Below, one piece after another: positions 54,285 to 64,000 of a stretch of DNA of 64,000 bases (positions are counted from its first letter, which is position 1; every line of letters begins with the position of its first letter). The stretch spans positions 96,023,844 through 96,087,843 of the forward strand of contig CM060694.1 in the NCBI GenBank assembly GCA_030686995.1, in the 5' to 3' direction. A program made the position numbers and the translations under genes. The DNA is from Artemisia argyi (Eukaryota > Streptophyta > Magnoliopsida > Asterales > Asteraceae). The notes under the pieces are model-generated. The model worked only from the letters and a program-made list of their open reading frames with translations, was not told the origin of the DNA and made no database searches.

Positions 54285-55858
54285 TGATGAGTGTGTAAAC
54301 ACTCATCATTTTTGTCCCATCTGAACTGTAAAATAGGCTAAAAACACACGAATATACCATATAATACTGCAAATATCCTTGGATTGTGTTTTTACGTGTT
54401 TCAGGTACAAAAGGATTGAAAACAGACGAAAACCGAGCAAAGTTTGCAGAATTGGCAGAAATGGTCCCTCAAGTTTCAGAAATTGACAGAATTGGCCCCT
54501 GAGCATTTATTTTGGAAGAAAACTCAACAAAGGTCCTTGGGAATTCAAAATTTATCAATATCAGTCATTGGGTGGAAAGTTTGAACAAATTACAGTTTAG
54601 TCCCTCAACTTTGCAAATTTGGCAAATCTAGTCCCTGGGAATTTCATTTTTGGGAAATAAACTTTATTGGTCCTTGGTAATTGGAATGAGGCAAAAATCA
54701 CCCATGTGATAACTTTGGAGAATGGGCAGATTTAACCCCTCGAATTTCAGTATTTACAATATTGGTCCTTGTGCTTACTTTGTATTAATACAAACGGACC
54801 CTTATTTGTTACTTAAACCCAAAAAACCAAAATAACCCAACACACCCTCTCTTATTCACCCAATCCCAAGCCCACCTTCCAAGGCCCAATCCAAGACCAC
54901 CCCTTTTTACTAATAAAAACCAGGGTCAAACCCCATTTGACCTTCTTCCTCCTCCCTCCCACGTGCACCTGCAAACACCAACTCCCCTCTGCCATCACCA
55001 CCAACTCACCACTCCATGTTCCCTCCTCCAAACAAAACCAAACAAGAAGCATTAAATGCTCCTATAACCTAACACTATATGAGGACTTTTTTTTGGCAGT
55101 TGTAAAATTGGCGCCAAAACCAATTCAAGGGTCAACATTGTTTCTACACATCCAACGGACAAGAGTGCTGCTGGGAATTGACTAGTGGGTCTCGTAAACC
55201 CTACTTAGTCAATATAAAAAGGCCAAGGAAGGAAGAAGCAGGGAGTAGTAGTTTTTAGCTAATTTTAAATTATGTCGAATTAATGAAATGTTGTAGTTTT
55301 AGTTGTAATTTTATCTTAAAACTTGTTATCTTTAAGTTTATGAAAGTTTCTAGTTCTTGAATTCAAGCTTTGTACCAGTTTCAGTATTAATGGAAATTTA
55401 AAGTTTTTTAGCCAAATCTTGTTTATGCGTATTCAATGCTTCAAAAACTTTATTAAGCTCACTTAAGCTCACTAGTGAACTTTTATAAGCTTTCAAAGCA
55501 TAAAATTCAGGTTTACTGAAAAAACAAGAAAAATACAAAAAATAGTGTAAAAATAAAAAATCAACAAAGAAGAAGAATTATGCATGGAGCACTATGAATA
55601 AAGGATGGCAGTGGGTTAGTAGCTTCATGGGAAGCTGTAGGAAGTTATTGGGGTTCTTGGTTCTTTTATTTGTGCTTGGAAGGCTTTGTAAGCAATTCCT
55701 TCAAATTTTTGCACAGCTTATTAGACTGCTTAATCATGTACTTATCTGTGTTTTTTGTGCTTTATTAGTCTATTTAGATTGGTATTGCAAGTGTGCTTGA
55801 CTTCATTTGCTAGTTCACATATTTGCTTACTTTTCACATCTTAGTCATTGAATTGGAT
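54285..55858 (+). repeat. Gypsy LTR F (3' end lost)
   Basis: Starts with the palindrome TGATGAGTG...CACTCATCA (54285-54308). U3 has degenerate repeats (GGTCCCTCAAGTTT, GGTCCTTGGG types), a TATA box (AATATAAAAAGGCC, about 55212-55225) and a downstream R/U5-like T-rich region. It matches F' (2771-3718) in opposite orientation. It is interrupted at 55859 by LTR E. The ORFs inside are not credible. Confidence 0.65.
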
Positions 55859-56947
55859 TGTGGAAAACTAGAAGGGGGGGGGGGGGGTTGAATAGTTTTA
55901 CGTAAATTTTATTTTATAAAAACTTTGTTTGCAAAATAATCGATTCTTATTTTATGTGAGATTAATAAACAACACTTATATAAACTAATATCTACAAAAT
56001 AAAATGACAACAATATAAGTAAATAAGTAAAGAGATAGAGATGGAAAGATCGCACCACAAGACAAAGGATTTATAGTGGTTCGGCTACGAAGCACCTCTT
56101 CGCCCTACTCCACTCCCCGAGCACCTAACTCGAGAGTTTTCTTCACTACGTCAACAAGCTCCCTTATGGCGGAGAAAACCTTACACAACTTTTGCTTACA
56201 CCAATTTACGACACTAAGCTAAATGTCGAGTCCTAATAGTAGCTAGAACCAATCTCACACCACTACACACCTTCTTCACAACTCATGCACAACACTACTA
56301 CTACAAAACTTCACACAACTTCACTACTTCTATTTCACAACACTACTTCTACTTCTACCCAACACAACTACTTCAATTCACAACTACTAACACACCTAGA
56401 TCTATCTATTACACAACTTCTACACCTTTACAATATACACAAGCCTACAATACTTCTTAACAAGATGTTGGAGGAGTATTCTTCTCTTGCACTTTGAATG
56501 ATGAAGGATTGGATCACTTGAAACAAGAACTAATATATTTATGATTAAAGGATTTAGGAAGATGATTTGAGAGAATTGGAACAGAAAGTTTTAGTGCTAA
56601 AGGTGAGGAAAAAATTCAGATTTTAACCAGTATTTATAGGTAAAGAAATCTGACACAGGAGCGTATGCCGGCCCCCTTAAAATTAAGGGGGCCGCCCATA
56701 GTAATGGCCAGTTTTCTTTGTCTTTTCTGGGGAAAGTTTATTTGGTGAAAATTTAACTGAATTTGGTTAAAAATTTGAATTCATTTATTTATTGTGAAAT
56801 AAACATTTTCCTTTAATTACCAAAAGTGTTTTTCTTAAATATATAAAATGTTTATATCATTTTATATAATTTGTAATTAGTAAATAAACCTTCATTTGAT
56901 CATAAAATGTATTAGGCACTTGTTTATTCATACCTTAAGTGAATTAG
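55859..56947 (-). repeat. Element B-family LTR E, truncated by element C
   Basis: Starts TGTGGAAAACTAG followed by a run of 14 G, then follows LTR B through the antisense TATA region, the cassette (56650-56711, one unit shorter) and on to GAATTAG, where element C begins. The last 130 or so bases of the LTR are not present here. Whether it is a solo LTR or one end of a full element beyond C cannot be decided in this window. Confidence 0.85.
56650..56711. repeat. Palindromic GC cassette in LTR E (B-type, one unit lost)
   Basis: CTGACAC lead-in, then a single GCCGGCCCCCTTAA with an inverted TTAAGGGGGCCGCCC. LTR B has two direct units, so one was gained or lost. Confidence 0.8.
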
Positions 56948-56952
56948 TTAGA

Positions 56953-57340
56953 TGTTGTAGGACCTTAGATAAATCAACTTTAATAACAATATAGCATGAA
57001 AATGAAGTAAAGATGGTGACTTGATGAGATATGTGTGGCATAATAGAGATAAGACATGAAGAGAACTTTTATTAAAAACACACACAATACACACACAAGC
57101 ACACACCTCAAATGAGCCTTTGAGGTGTTTATATAGTTCTTAACTTGATGCCTTAAGAGGCTTTCCATGGGCTTGGGCTTGGGCTTGGTTTACTAGATAT
57201 ATAAAAGGCTTACATATCCTAACTCATAACATATTAGATAACCAAGACCCAAAGCCCAACTAACTTAAACTATTACATACGACACAACATTCTAATAATG
57301 AGAATGACCATCACTTTCTAATATAATTTTAATGCTAACA
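56953..57340 (-). repeat. 3' LTR of element C
   Basis: 388 bp, TGTTGTAGGACC...AATGCTAACA. It adjoins a minus-strand polypurine tract (GGGGGAGAT at 57341-57350). Only one LTR is visible, so divergence cannot be judged. Confidence 0.75.
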
Positions 57341-59881
57341 ATCTCCCCCTAAGGGGTGGTCATTCGAATGATGCTCCACGTGAGTGGGTCTTCCGTGTTC
57401 TTTGTCTTTAACTTTGTGTGTCGTTGTAGAATAGTCTTTAGTCTTTGTTCCTTCATGCTTTGTGATCTTTGATAACTGATTTTTCATCGTTCTTTGTTCC
57501 TTTGTGATGTGATGTTATCTGCCTTTCGTCACTTCTGCGTCTGTGGTGGTTGTTTGCCATTCCAACATGCTCATACATCTTTGGACTTTGATATTCATAT
57601 GCACGTAGTTCCCTTTCTTACACTTTGATCTTTAGTCTTTATACTTTGTAGATTCTTCTTTTTGGCGTAGAATCTTTCTTTGAACTTTGTGTTGTATAGA
57701 TCTTTGAGGAAGCTTTCTTTAACTTCCAGATGTATGTATGAGCATGCGGAATCTGTCGCCATGTAGATGAAGTGTCCCTGAATATAAACAGTTAGCAATA
57801 AAACATCCGGTACTTACAAATAAGAATTAGAGATCGTCAACAGCATAGTGTGAAGACTCCTTCTAACCCTTACCAAGGCCGTTCCCATGTCAGATACTCT
57901 CGAGAGAGCTTACAAGACCTACTTAGTAGCTCAATGACTGGGTGAGTCGCTGGGGATCACTCCACGACTGTAGAGCGTTTGAAACCACCGCGAACACTAA
58001 GCGTAACCCATAAAGAATTACCGAAGAGACCTGCTGTCAGGGCTGCTTGATGTTGACCTTGGCTGGAATTTCCATTCAATCATTGAGAATCACATGTGTG
58101 AATTCTCTCATAAATGTTCTGGCAGATTGCTAAGATCTGCGTAGGACTCTAAAGTTTACATATGGCGTCCTTAATGATGAACAACCAGTGTAGAAATATC
58201 ATGTGTTCCAATGAGATCTCTAGACTCGATAAGTGCACATTTGGTTTCCTATGCGGAGATTAGGGAGAGGTCTCCTGCTTCAATATCAACCATCTCTAAG
58301 AGACAGGTCGATAGATTACACAGGTTCCCCGTGAGAATGAAACAAGCTCTTTAAAGAGAACTTGAGTGGCAAGAAGGTTAAGTGCAGTGCGTCACTGGGT
58401 CCATGACATCTTTATCTTCAATACCGGCGTCACCTTAGTAACAACCAGTAGCATATGAGTTGAACCCGGTGTCTGCCCTAAGGTTGAACATATGGAGGGC
58501 TATTTCTTTTCACCCTTTTTCATAACTTTTCTTTTTAATTCTTCAACCCCTTCTTTCTCCTTTCTCATTTTCTCCTTTTTTCAATCATACCTAAGGACTT
58601 CTAATTCTAATCTATTGGATTTGTCCTTGGGTAGATCCCTCTGGCTCTGGCAGATCATAGGACGGTTTTCCCTAACCTTAGTCACCTTATAACTCCATGA
58701 CTATCCTATAATTGCTACGAAACCATTTATGAAAAATCTCTCAAAGTGTTTATGATAATGAAACACTTTATTGTTACCACTTTGAGAGTTTTTCAGCTTT
58801 TGAAGGACTCCCCTTTCACATGTGCTCATGACTTTTTAAGAAATTTGCACATGCGTGAGGAGTTTGCACTTTTGAATTGATCCACTTTCAGTGAACATGA
58901 CCGATTCGAGACACGCTTACATCACTAGTTAGACTAGCTTGAAATTATTACCCGTCCTGGTCAAGTCCAAAGAAAGTCTCTCGATACGGTACATTCTACT
59001 CAGACAAGTCCTATTCGAGACACGCTTACATCACTAGTTAGACTAGCTTGAAATTATTACCCGTCCTGGACAAGTCTTTTCGATTACTGACATTTTAAGC
59101 TTCGTCAATTCATTGGTACTTATTGAGTCGAGCTCTTTTGAGATTCAGTCACAAACTTTAAACATCTTTGATCACATTTTAATCATGTCTTCTCCCCCTC
59201 AAAAATAGCATATTGTGATATTTTTGATATCAACAGATTAAGAAAAGGCTTTTTGGAGAGAAAGTCAGATTCATTTTGCATGAATTTGGAACAATTTTGT
59301 TTTTGTACTCCCCCTTAATGATAGCACATTTTAAAATCAATTAAGGGTTTTGAGGGAGTTATCTTGAGCACTCATTTGAAAGATTTTGAGAAATCTTTTG
59401 AACAATCCTGAAAAAGTGCTCAAGAATTGTATTTTGAAAAACGAGTTTATGTTTGAAATCCTTTTCGTTTGTTTATACTCGAACTTTTGAAAATGATTTC
59501 ATCTTTGAATGTACGAGTCCTTGATTTGAAAAAAATCAGAAGTCATCATTGAAGTACGGGTTTCGTACAGAAGTATACGAAAGCCATAGTGAAGAAATTT
59601 TTGAAAAACGACATGTTTTAGAAAAACATTTTAAAGAACTCCCGCTCAATCATCTTTACATGTCCGTATCATTGTTGAATGACATTTCTAGAAACGTACA
59701 GAATATTGATTTATACGAGAGACATGTCGTGAGAAGAATATTTTTGGATTTTTTGATTTTATATTGTTTTTGTATTTTTTGAAAATTTTATATTTTTGTA
59801 TGTTGTTTTTGTTGGTTTTTCAAATTTTCTATTTTGTTTTTTTCAAAAATATTTACAGCGAAGCGATTTTGAAAACATTTT
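57341..59881 (-). other. Long 3' untranslated region of element C
   Basis: 2.5 kb between RNase H and the 3' LTR with no credible ORF. Purine tracts on the minus strand lie at 57342 (PPT), about 59190 and about 59307. A 64-bp direct repeat is at 58904-58967 and 59013-59076. Long untranslated 3' regions occur in several plant Copia families, but I cannot assign a function. Confidence 0.6.
58904..59076. repeat. 64-bp direct repeat, 109-bp period
   Basis: Two copies (58904-58967, 59013-59076) starting ATTCGAGACACGCTTACATC, identical for 57 bases, then one mismatch and CAAGTC. Probably a recent local duplication. Confidence 0.85.
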
Positions 59882-62313
59882 TCAAGAAGATTCGAGATTA
59901 CGTTCTAGCTCCTCAGGAGTTAGGCTTCGCATGCCAATTCGTCGAACTAAATAGTCAAACCATTCTTTTGGAAGGGCTTTAGTAAACAGATCGGCGAGTT
60001 GGTAATTAGTCTTAACGAAAAATAATTCAACAGTACCCTCTTCCACGTGTTCTTTGATGAAATGGTAGCGGACTTTGATATGCTTCGTCTTAGAGTGATG
60101 TACGGGATTGCACGAGATGGTTATGGCACTTTTTGAGTCACAATACATAGGTATTCTCTCAAAAGTAAAGCCATAATCTGTGAGTTATGTCCGCATCCAA
60201 AGAACTTGGGCACAACACGCAGATAGAGACACATACTCGGCTTCGGCGGTTGATAGTGCAGTACAATCCTGTTTCTTTGACGACCAGCTTACTAGCTTTT
60301 CACCCAAAAATTGTGCTCCACCTGATGTACTCTTTGCTGTAACTTGATCACGGGCATGGGCGGCATCTGAAAATGTTGTTAGATTAAACCCCGAATCCTT
60401 CAGATACCAAAGTCCCATGTTAATGGTGCTTCGCAGGTACCGAAAGATCCGTTTAACCTCTTTGAGGTGAAGTTCGGTAGGCTTTGCCTGAAACCGTGCT
60501 AACAAACAAACAGCAAATTGAATATTTGGTCGGCTAGCAGTTAGGTACATGAGAGAACCGATCATGCTCCGATATTTTTTCGGATCGATGGGTTTTCCAG
60601 ACAAATCAGCACCTATTTTTGGTGAAGTGACCATTGGTGTACCAACAGAATCACAATTTTCCATTCCATGTTTTTTCAAAATCTCTATTGTATATTTAGC
60701 TTGATTGATAAAAATACCACGAGGGGATTGATGGATTTGTAAACCAAGAAAGAATTTTAGTTCCCCCATCATGGACATTTCAAATTTGCTTTTCATGAGA
60801 TTTTCAAAATGTTTTGAATGGCTAGGATTGGTTGATCCAAGAATAATGTCGTCCACGTAAATTTGAACGATCAAAATGTCATCTTTGAATTGTTTGATAA
60901 ACAAGGTGTCATCAACCGTTCCTTTTGTGAAATTGTTTTTGAGCAAGAAAGATGATAGTTCGTCATACCACGCTCTTGGAGCTTGTTTTAAACCATAAAT
61001 TGCTTTCTTAAGCTTGTAGACGTAGTCTGGATGATCTTTGTCGATGAATCCCTCTGGCTGACTCACATACACTTCTTCTTTCAGAGTTCCATTCAAGAAG
61101 GCAGTCTTAATATCCATTTGATAGACTGTGATGTTTTTGTGAGCGGCATAGGCAAAGAAAATCCGGACTGCTTCAAGTCTAGCTACAGGCGCGAATGATT
61201 CCTCGAAATCTATCCCTTCTTCTTGTGGATAACCTTTAGCCACGAGACGAGCTTTGTTACGAATTACAGTCATTTCCTCATCCAGTTTGTTCTTCCACAA
61301 CCACTTGAGATCAAGAACACGTTTATCAAGTGGTCGTTCAACAAGTTCCCAACTATCATGTAATAGGTATTGAAGAAATTCCTCCTGCATCGCTTCAATC
61401 CAAGGGTTTTCTGCCATTGCTTCTCGAATGTTCTTTGGTTCTTTGAGGCTGATTGAGCAAATGTAAATGCACAATTCGAGATCGGTGGCAAGTTGTCTCC
61501 TTGTCTGAACTGACATTGAAGGTTCACCAATAACGTGTTCTATTGGATTGTCTTTTGTCCATTGAAACGTAGAAGGGTACCTTGGGTAAAACATATGTGT
61601 GTTAGATGGTTCTTGTAACCTTGAAGAAGATTCAGCAGAGTCTGTTGCAAATGGGTTTTCAAATACTTCTTCTTCTTCTAACGCAACATCGTTTGAATTA
61701 TTTGTAGGTTCTTCTTGAAAATTTGTGTTTTGATTTTGCTCATCAACTCTTGGTAGTTCAGTTTCAATTACTGGAGTTGCTTGAGTAGATGTAGATGATG
61801 TTGATGTAGTTGGTGCTTCAGCTTCGATTGTAGTAGATGCATCTTGTGGTGGTGGTGGTTGATGGTTTTGAGTGGGTGCAGCGGAATGTTGTTGAGATGC
61901 ATTTGTCGAAGGTCCACCATAATATTCATCAAACATTAACTCGAAGAAATTTTCCAGTTCTTGTTCTGAAGGTTTATCCGTGTTTGTTGACTGAGCTCCT
62001 TGAGGCACGAGTCCTGAACTGATGTGTCCAGAAGTCTGCTGGTTTGGTGCGGGTCCTAATCCGTTTTGATTAGAAGCCATTGGATTAAGCGCGGGTTCTA
62101 GAGCGAGTCTCTCAGAAGCCAATTGTGAAATCTCATCAAACTTCACATTCATCGTCTCCATTATCCTTTTCGTTCTTCTATTATACACCCTGAATGCCCT
62201 CGAGTTTTCTGAATATCCAATGAAGATTCCAGTATCACCCTTAGCTTTTAACTTCCCTAGATCTTCTCTATCATTCGTCGGATAGCACAAAGCGCCAAAC
62301 ACGTGAAGGTAAG
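59882..62313 (-). pseudogene. Copia pol, linker-RT-RNase H (C)
   Basis: One frame from the junction with D (62313) to the stop at 59882. Starts [11 protein letters not shown] (post-integrase region), has a Gln/Thr/Ser-rich linker, then RT with [11 protein letters not shown] and RNase H with [11 protein letters not shown] (second Asp of the usual SDAD replaced by Ala) and CDSKSAI. A TAA near 60186 replaces a Gln codon at LWMRT and cuts off the last 100 or so codons of RNase H. The first 24 or so open codons before the junction belong to element D, not to pol. Confidence 0.87.
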
Positions 62314-62747
62314 TGATGACGTATAGTCTATATTTGGGCCACAAGCCCAAATGATAAACATTACTCGCGCCTAAGCCCACCACGAGTGGGCTAACATGAC
62401 AATGGTATCGGCCGCAGTATTAATGCCTTGGGCTCACAAAGCCCAATGCCCAATCAAACCCACCGGGTACACGTGCGAAGAGTAAGGAGCAAGAAACACG
62501 GTTTCCTAGCCCCTATATATAGAATCATACGATTCTCGTTCAAGGTACGATATACAACCCTAACTCTTTACGAGAACCCTAAATCGATTACTTACTCTCA
62601 CGCCGGAGTCTAATTGGGGGAGACAATCCCTCGATAAGCCTAACGGTGTTGTCTTATTTTCTTAGTACGCAGGTAACAAGTGCTAAGGATCGAATTGGTA
62701 CGAGAGTATAAGCCCATAACCAGGTACGCCCAATTTTTGTATCAACA
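62314..62747 (+). repeat. 5' LTR of element D
   Basis: 434 bp, TGATGACG...TATCAACA. TATA box CTATATATAG at about 62512-62521. The GGGCCACAAGCCC and GGGCTCACAAAGCCC motifs in U3 are short palindromes. The left target duplication is GTAAG. Confidence 0.8.
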
Positions 62748-62749
62748 AG

Positions 62750-62767
62750 TGGCGCCATCCATGGGAC
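62750..62767 (+). promoter_or_regulatory. Primer binding site of element D
   Basis: TGGCGCCATCCATGGGAC, two bases after the LTR. TGGCGCC is the core used by Tat/Athila-type elements and differs from the initiator-Met sites of A, B, H and the LARD-like element. Confidence 0.7.
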
Positions 62768-62963
62768 CCTACTACGAACTAGAATAACGAAACATAAGAA
62801 TTCAAGCCAGCGGACTCCGCAGTCAGAAAAACGTGACCATCAGAGGAAGAATCAACAAGATCCAACCTCCAGACAAGTCGCTGGGACAACCAGCACACCG
62901 GCAGGAACAACCCCACCTCGTCTAGCAGTAGAACTACCTACAAGAACTACTCAAGTCACACCA

Positions 62964-64000
62964 GTGGTCCCAAGCGTTGAGGAACTCCAACGCACCCTCT
63001 TCACCACTCGTCATCAGGCTACACCCGCAGTGAACAACACTGCACCGCAAGGTGCGCCTGAACGGAACAGGGCGCCTAACACTGAGGCAGAAATTCTTGC
63101 AACAACTGAGGACGCACCGGATCTAACTTTGGGAAACTTTGTATCCCAAAATTATGAAACACTAACCGCCCTCATGCAAGAAGAAGCAACAAGAAGAGCA
63201 AGCGCGGGTCTACAAGCCCGACTCAATTTTGTTCCTGAACGCGAACCATCACCATTGCGTCACCCACGAGGAAGACGCGCAGAACGTACCACTATCCATG
63301 ATAGGTTGGGTACGATATCTGATTCACAATACTCAGGAGACAGCGAGAGGCGCACCAATGTCCACTCCAGACTTGGCAGTCGGGGAATACAAGATCGACT
63401 AGGGCCTCAACATTCGCCAAGCCAAGGATCTTCCAAACCTGGGAGTAGGAGGGTTCAAGACAGATTGGGGGGAAGAAGATCCCCAAGCAGAGATCCCTCA
63501 AGCTCTTCTTCTAAAAGAAGCTGGCGCAAGCGCCGAAAAAGAGACTACCCTTCTTCCAGCAACTCCTCGGACAAAGAAACAGGACACTGGAAGTCAAGAG
63601 GAAGACGTCGCGAGGATGAGAATGAAGATATGTCCCTCCCATGGCGACGCCAGAAAATTGATGCGTTTACACGGCGCATCAGCGATTACTCAGATCGCAA
63701 ACGCAGGCGCATGCCCGCTAATGTGAAAACATACGATGGAACAGGTGATCCTGACGACCACCTAAAAATTTTCGAATCAGCCACAACCATCGAAAATTGG
63801 CCACAGCCTGTGTGGTGCCACATGTTTAATTCCGCGTTAGTGGAAATGCGCGCACATGGTTTAGCAAACTCCCACGTAGGAGCATTGGTGGATTCGAGGA
63901 ACTACGGAAAGCATTCCGCCTCAACTTCACCCAGCGAAAGAAGTGCGCTAAAAACCCTGTGGAGCTAGCAAGAGTGAAACAGCGTCAAGGGGAATCAACC
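62964..64000 (+). pseudogene. gag: Tat-type gypsy gag (D), frameshifted, partial
   Basis: Open from before 62964; no clear ATG was found, so the start is uncertain. Residues about 60-260 are Arg/Ser/Glu-rich with three RLG-containing repeats (HDRLGT, HSRLGS, IQDRLGP/VQDRLGG). The capsid block starts about residue 245 (MPANVKTYDGTGDPDDHLKI, WCHMFNSAL). At about 63839-63845 one base appears lost in a G run, and the typical capsid sequence continues in another frame to the window end. In the original frame the ORF stops at 63968. Confidence 0.8.

Larger units (their letters stand above)
56953..62313 (-). mobile_element. Tork-like Copia retrotransposon C (5' part beyond window)
   Basis: Minus-strand element: 3' LTR 56953-57340, long 3' untranslated region, RNase H and RT, linker, and the start of the post-integrase region, where element D has inserted at 62313/62314 (likely target duplication GTAAG). 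Gag, integrase core, PBS and the 5' LTR are not in the window. Possible left target duplication TTAGA. Confidence 0.85.
62314..64000 (+). mobile_element. Tat-like Ty3/gypsy element D (continues beyond window)
   Basis: Starts inside element C with LTR 62314-62747, PBS and gag; the rest lies outside. The gag N-terminal region is rich in Arg/Ser, followed by a capsid block typical of the Tat/Retand-type lineage (PANVKTYDGTGDPDDHLKIF). It is the youngest layer in this part because it interrupts C. Confidence 0.85.

Noticed and set aside
58492..58692. Hydrophobic Phe/Ser-rich ORF in element C
   Set aside because: Comes from a T/C-rich stretch in the 3' untranslated region, plus strand, with no context for expression.

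Overview
The window is plant nuclear DNA, almost entirely nested LTR retrotransposons. There is no bacterial gene organisation, no CRISPR array, and no rRNA or tRNA gene that I can see. The Tekay-type chromovirus, the SIRE-like and Tork-like Copia elements and the Tat-like gypsy gag point to a eudicot. Resemblance of the SIRE-like gag and of the acidic/serine-rich ORF upstream of the chromovirus gag to proteins I remember from Asteraceae (Tanacetum/Artemisia type) suggests a daisy-family genome; that is inference from memory, not a search.

Layout. 1-5389: two copies (G1, G2) of a gypsy LTR ending GGGGGTGTTACA, with an inverted fragment of another gypsy LTR (F') between them. 5390-8445, 20033-21692, 30206-32615 and 53490-54284: older host DNA with short exon-like stretches, a long foldback element and MITE-like debris, into which the elements inserted. 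8446-20032: SIRE-like Copia element A (minus strand, TSD CATCC, LTRs 1124/1124 bp) with gag, broken pol and two extra ORFs downstream of pol. 21693-30205: related but more decayed Copia element B (minus strand, TSD ACATT). 32616-53489: Tekay-like chromovirus H (minus strand) with an intact extra ORF upstream of gag and a heavily mutated gag-pol. Its 5' LTR is split by a 6.8-kb element without gag-pol (LARD-like, plus strand, 43348-50166, TSD TTACT) and also carries a small MITE. 54285-55858: another copy (F) of the F' LTR family. 55859-56947: an LTR of the B family (E), cut by Copia element C (minus strand, from 56953). C is in turn cut at 62313/62314 by a Tat-like gypsy element D (plus strand) that runs off the window.

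The most interesting structure is in the two SIRE-like elements. A GC- and CpG-rich palindromic cassette of about 60-130 bp is reiterated at matching places: 10-11 bp upstream of the LTR TATA box, just downstream of pol, and upstream of the 3'-terminal Pro-rich ORF. In A it also lies in frame inside gag. The sequence is family-specific (GGCGGAACCC/GGGTTCCGCC in A, GGCCGGCCCCCTTAA/TTAAGGGGGCCGCCC in B) while the positions match, which suggests concerted evolution of a functional, probably promoter-linked, element. Second is a small antisense transcription unit in the LARD-like element: a phased array of about 23-bp repeats carrying AACGG (G2/M MSA-like) motifs, a TATA box and a 53-residue two-helix membrane protein ORF.

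Relative ages from by-eye LTR mismatches: A about 1%, B and the LARD-like element about 2%, H older because the LARD-like element sits inside it. All coordinates, counts and alignments were made by reading, without software.
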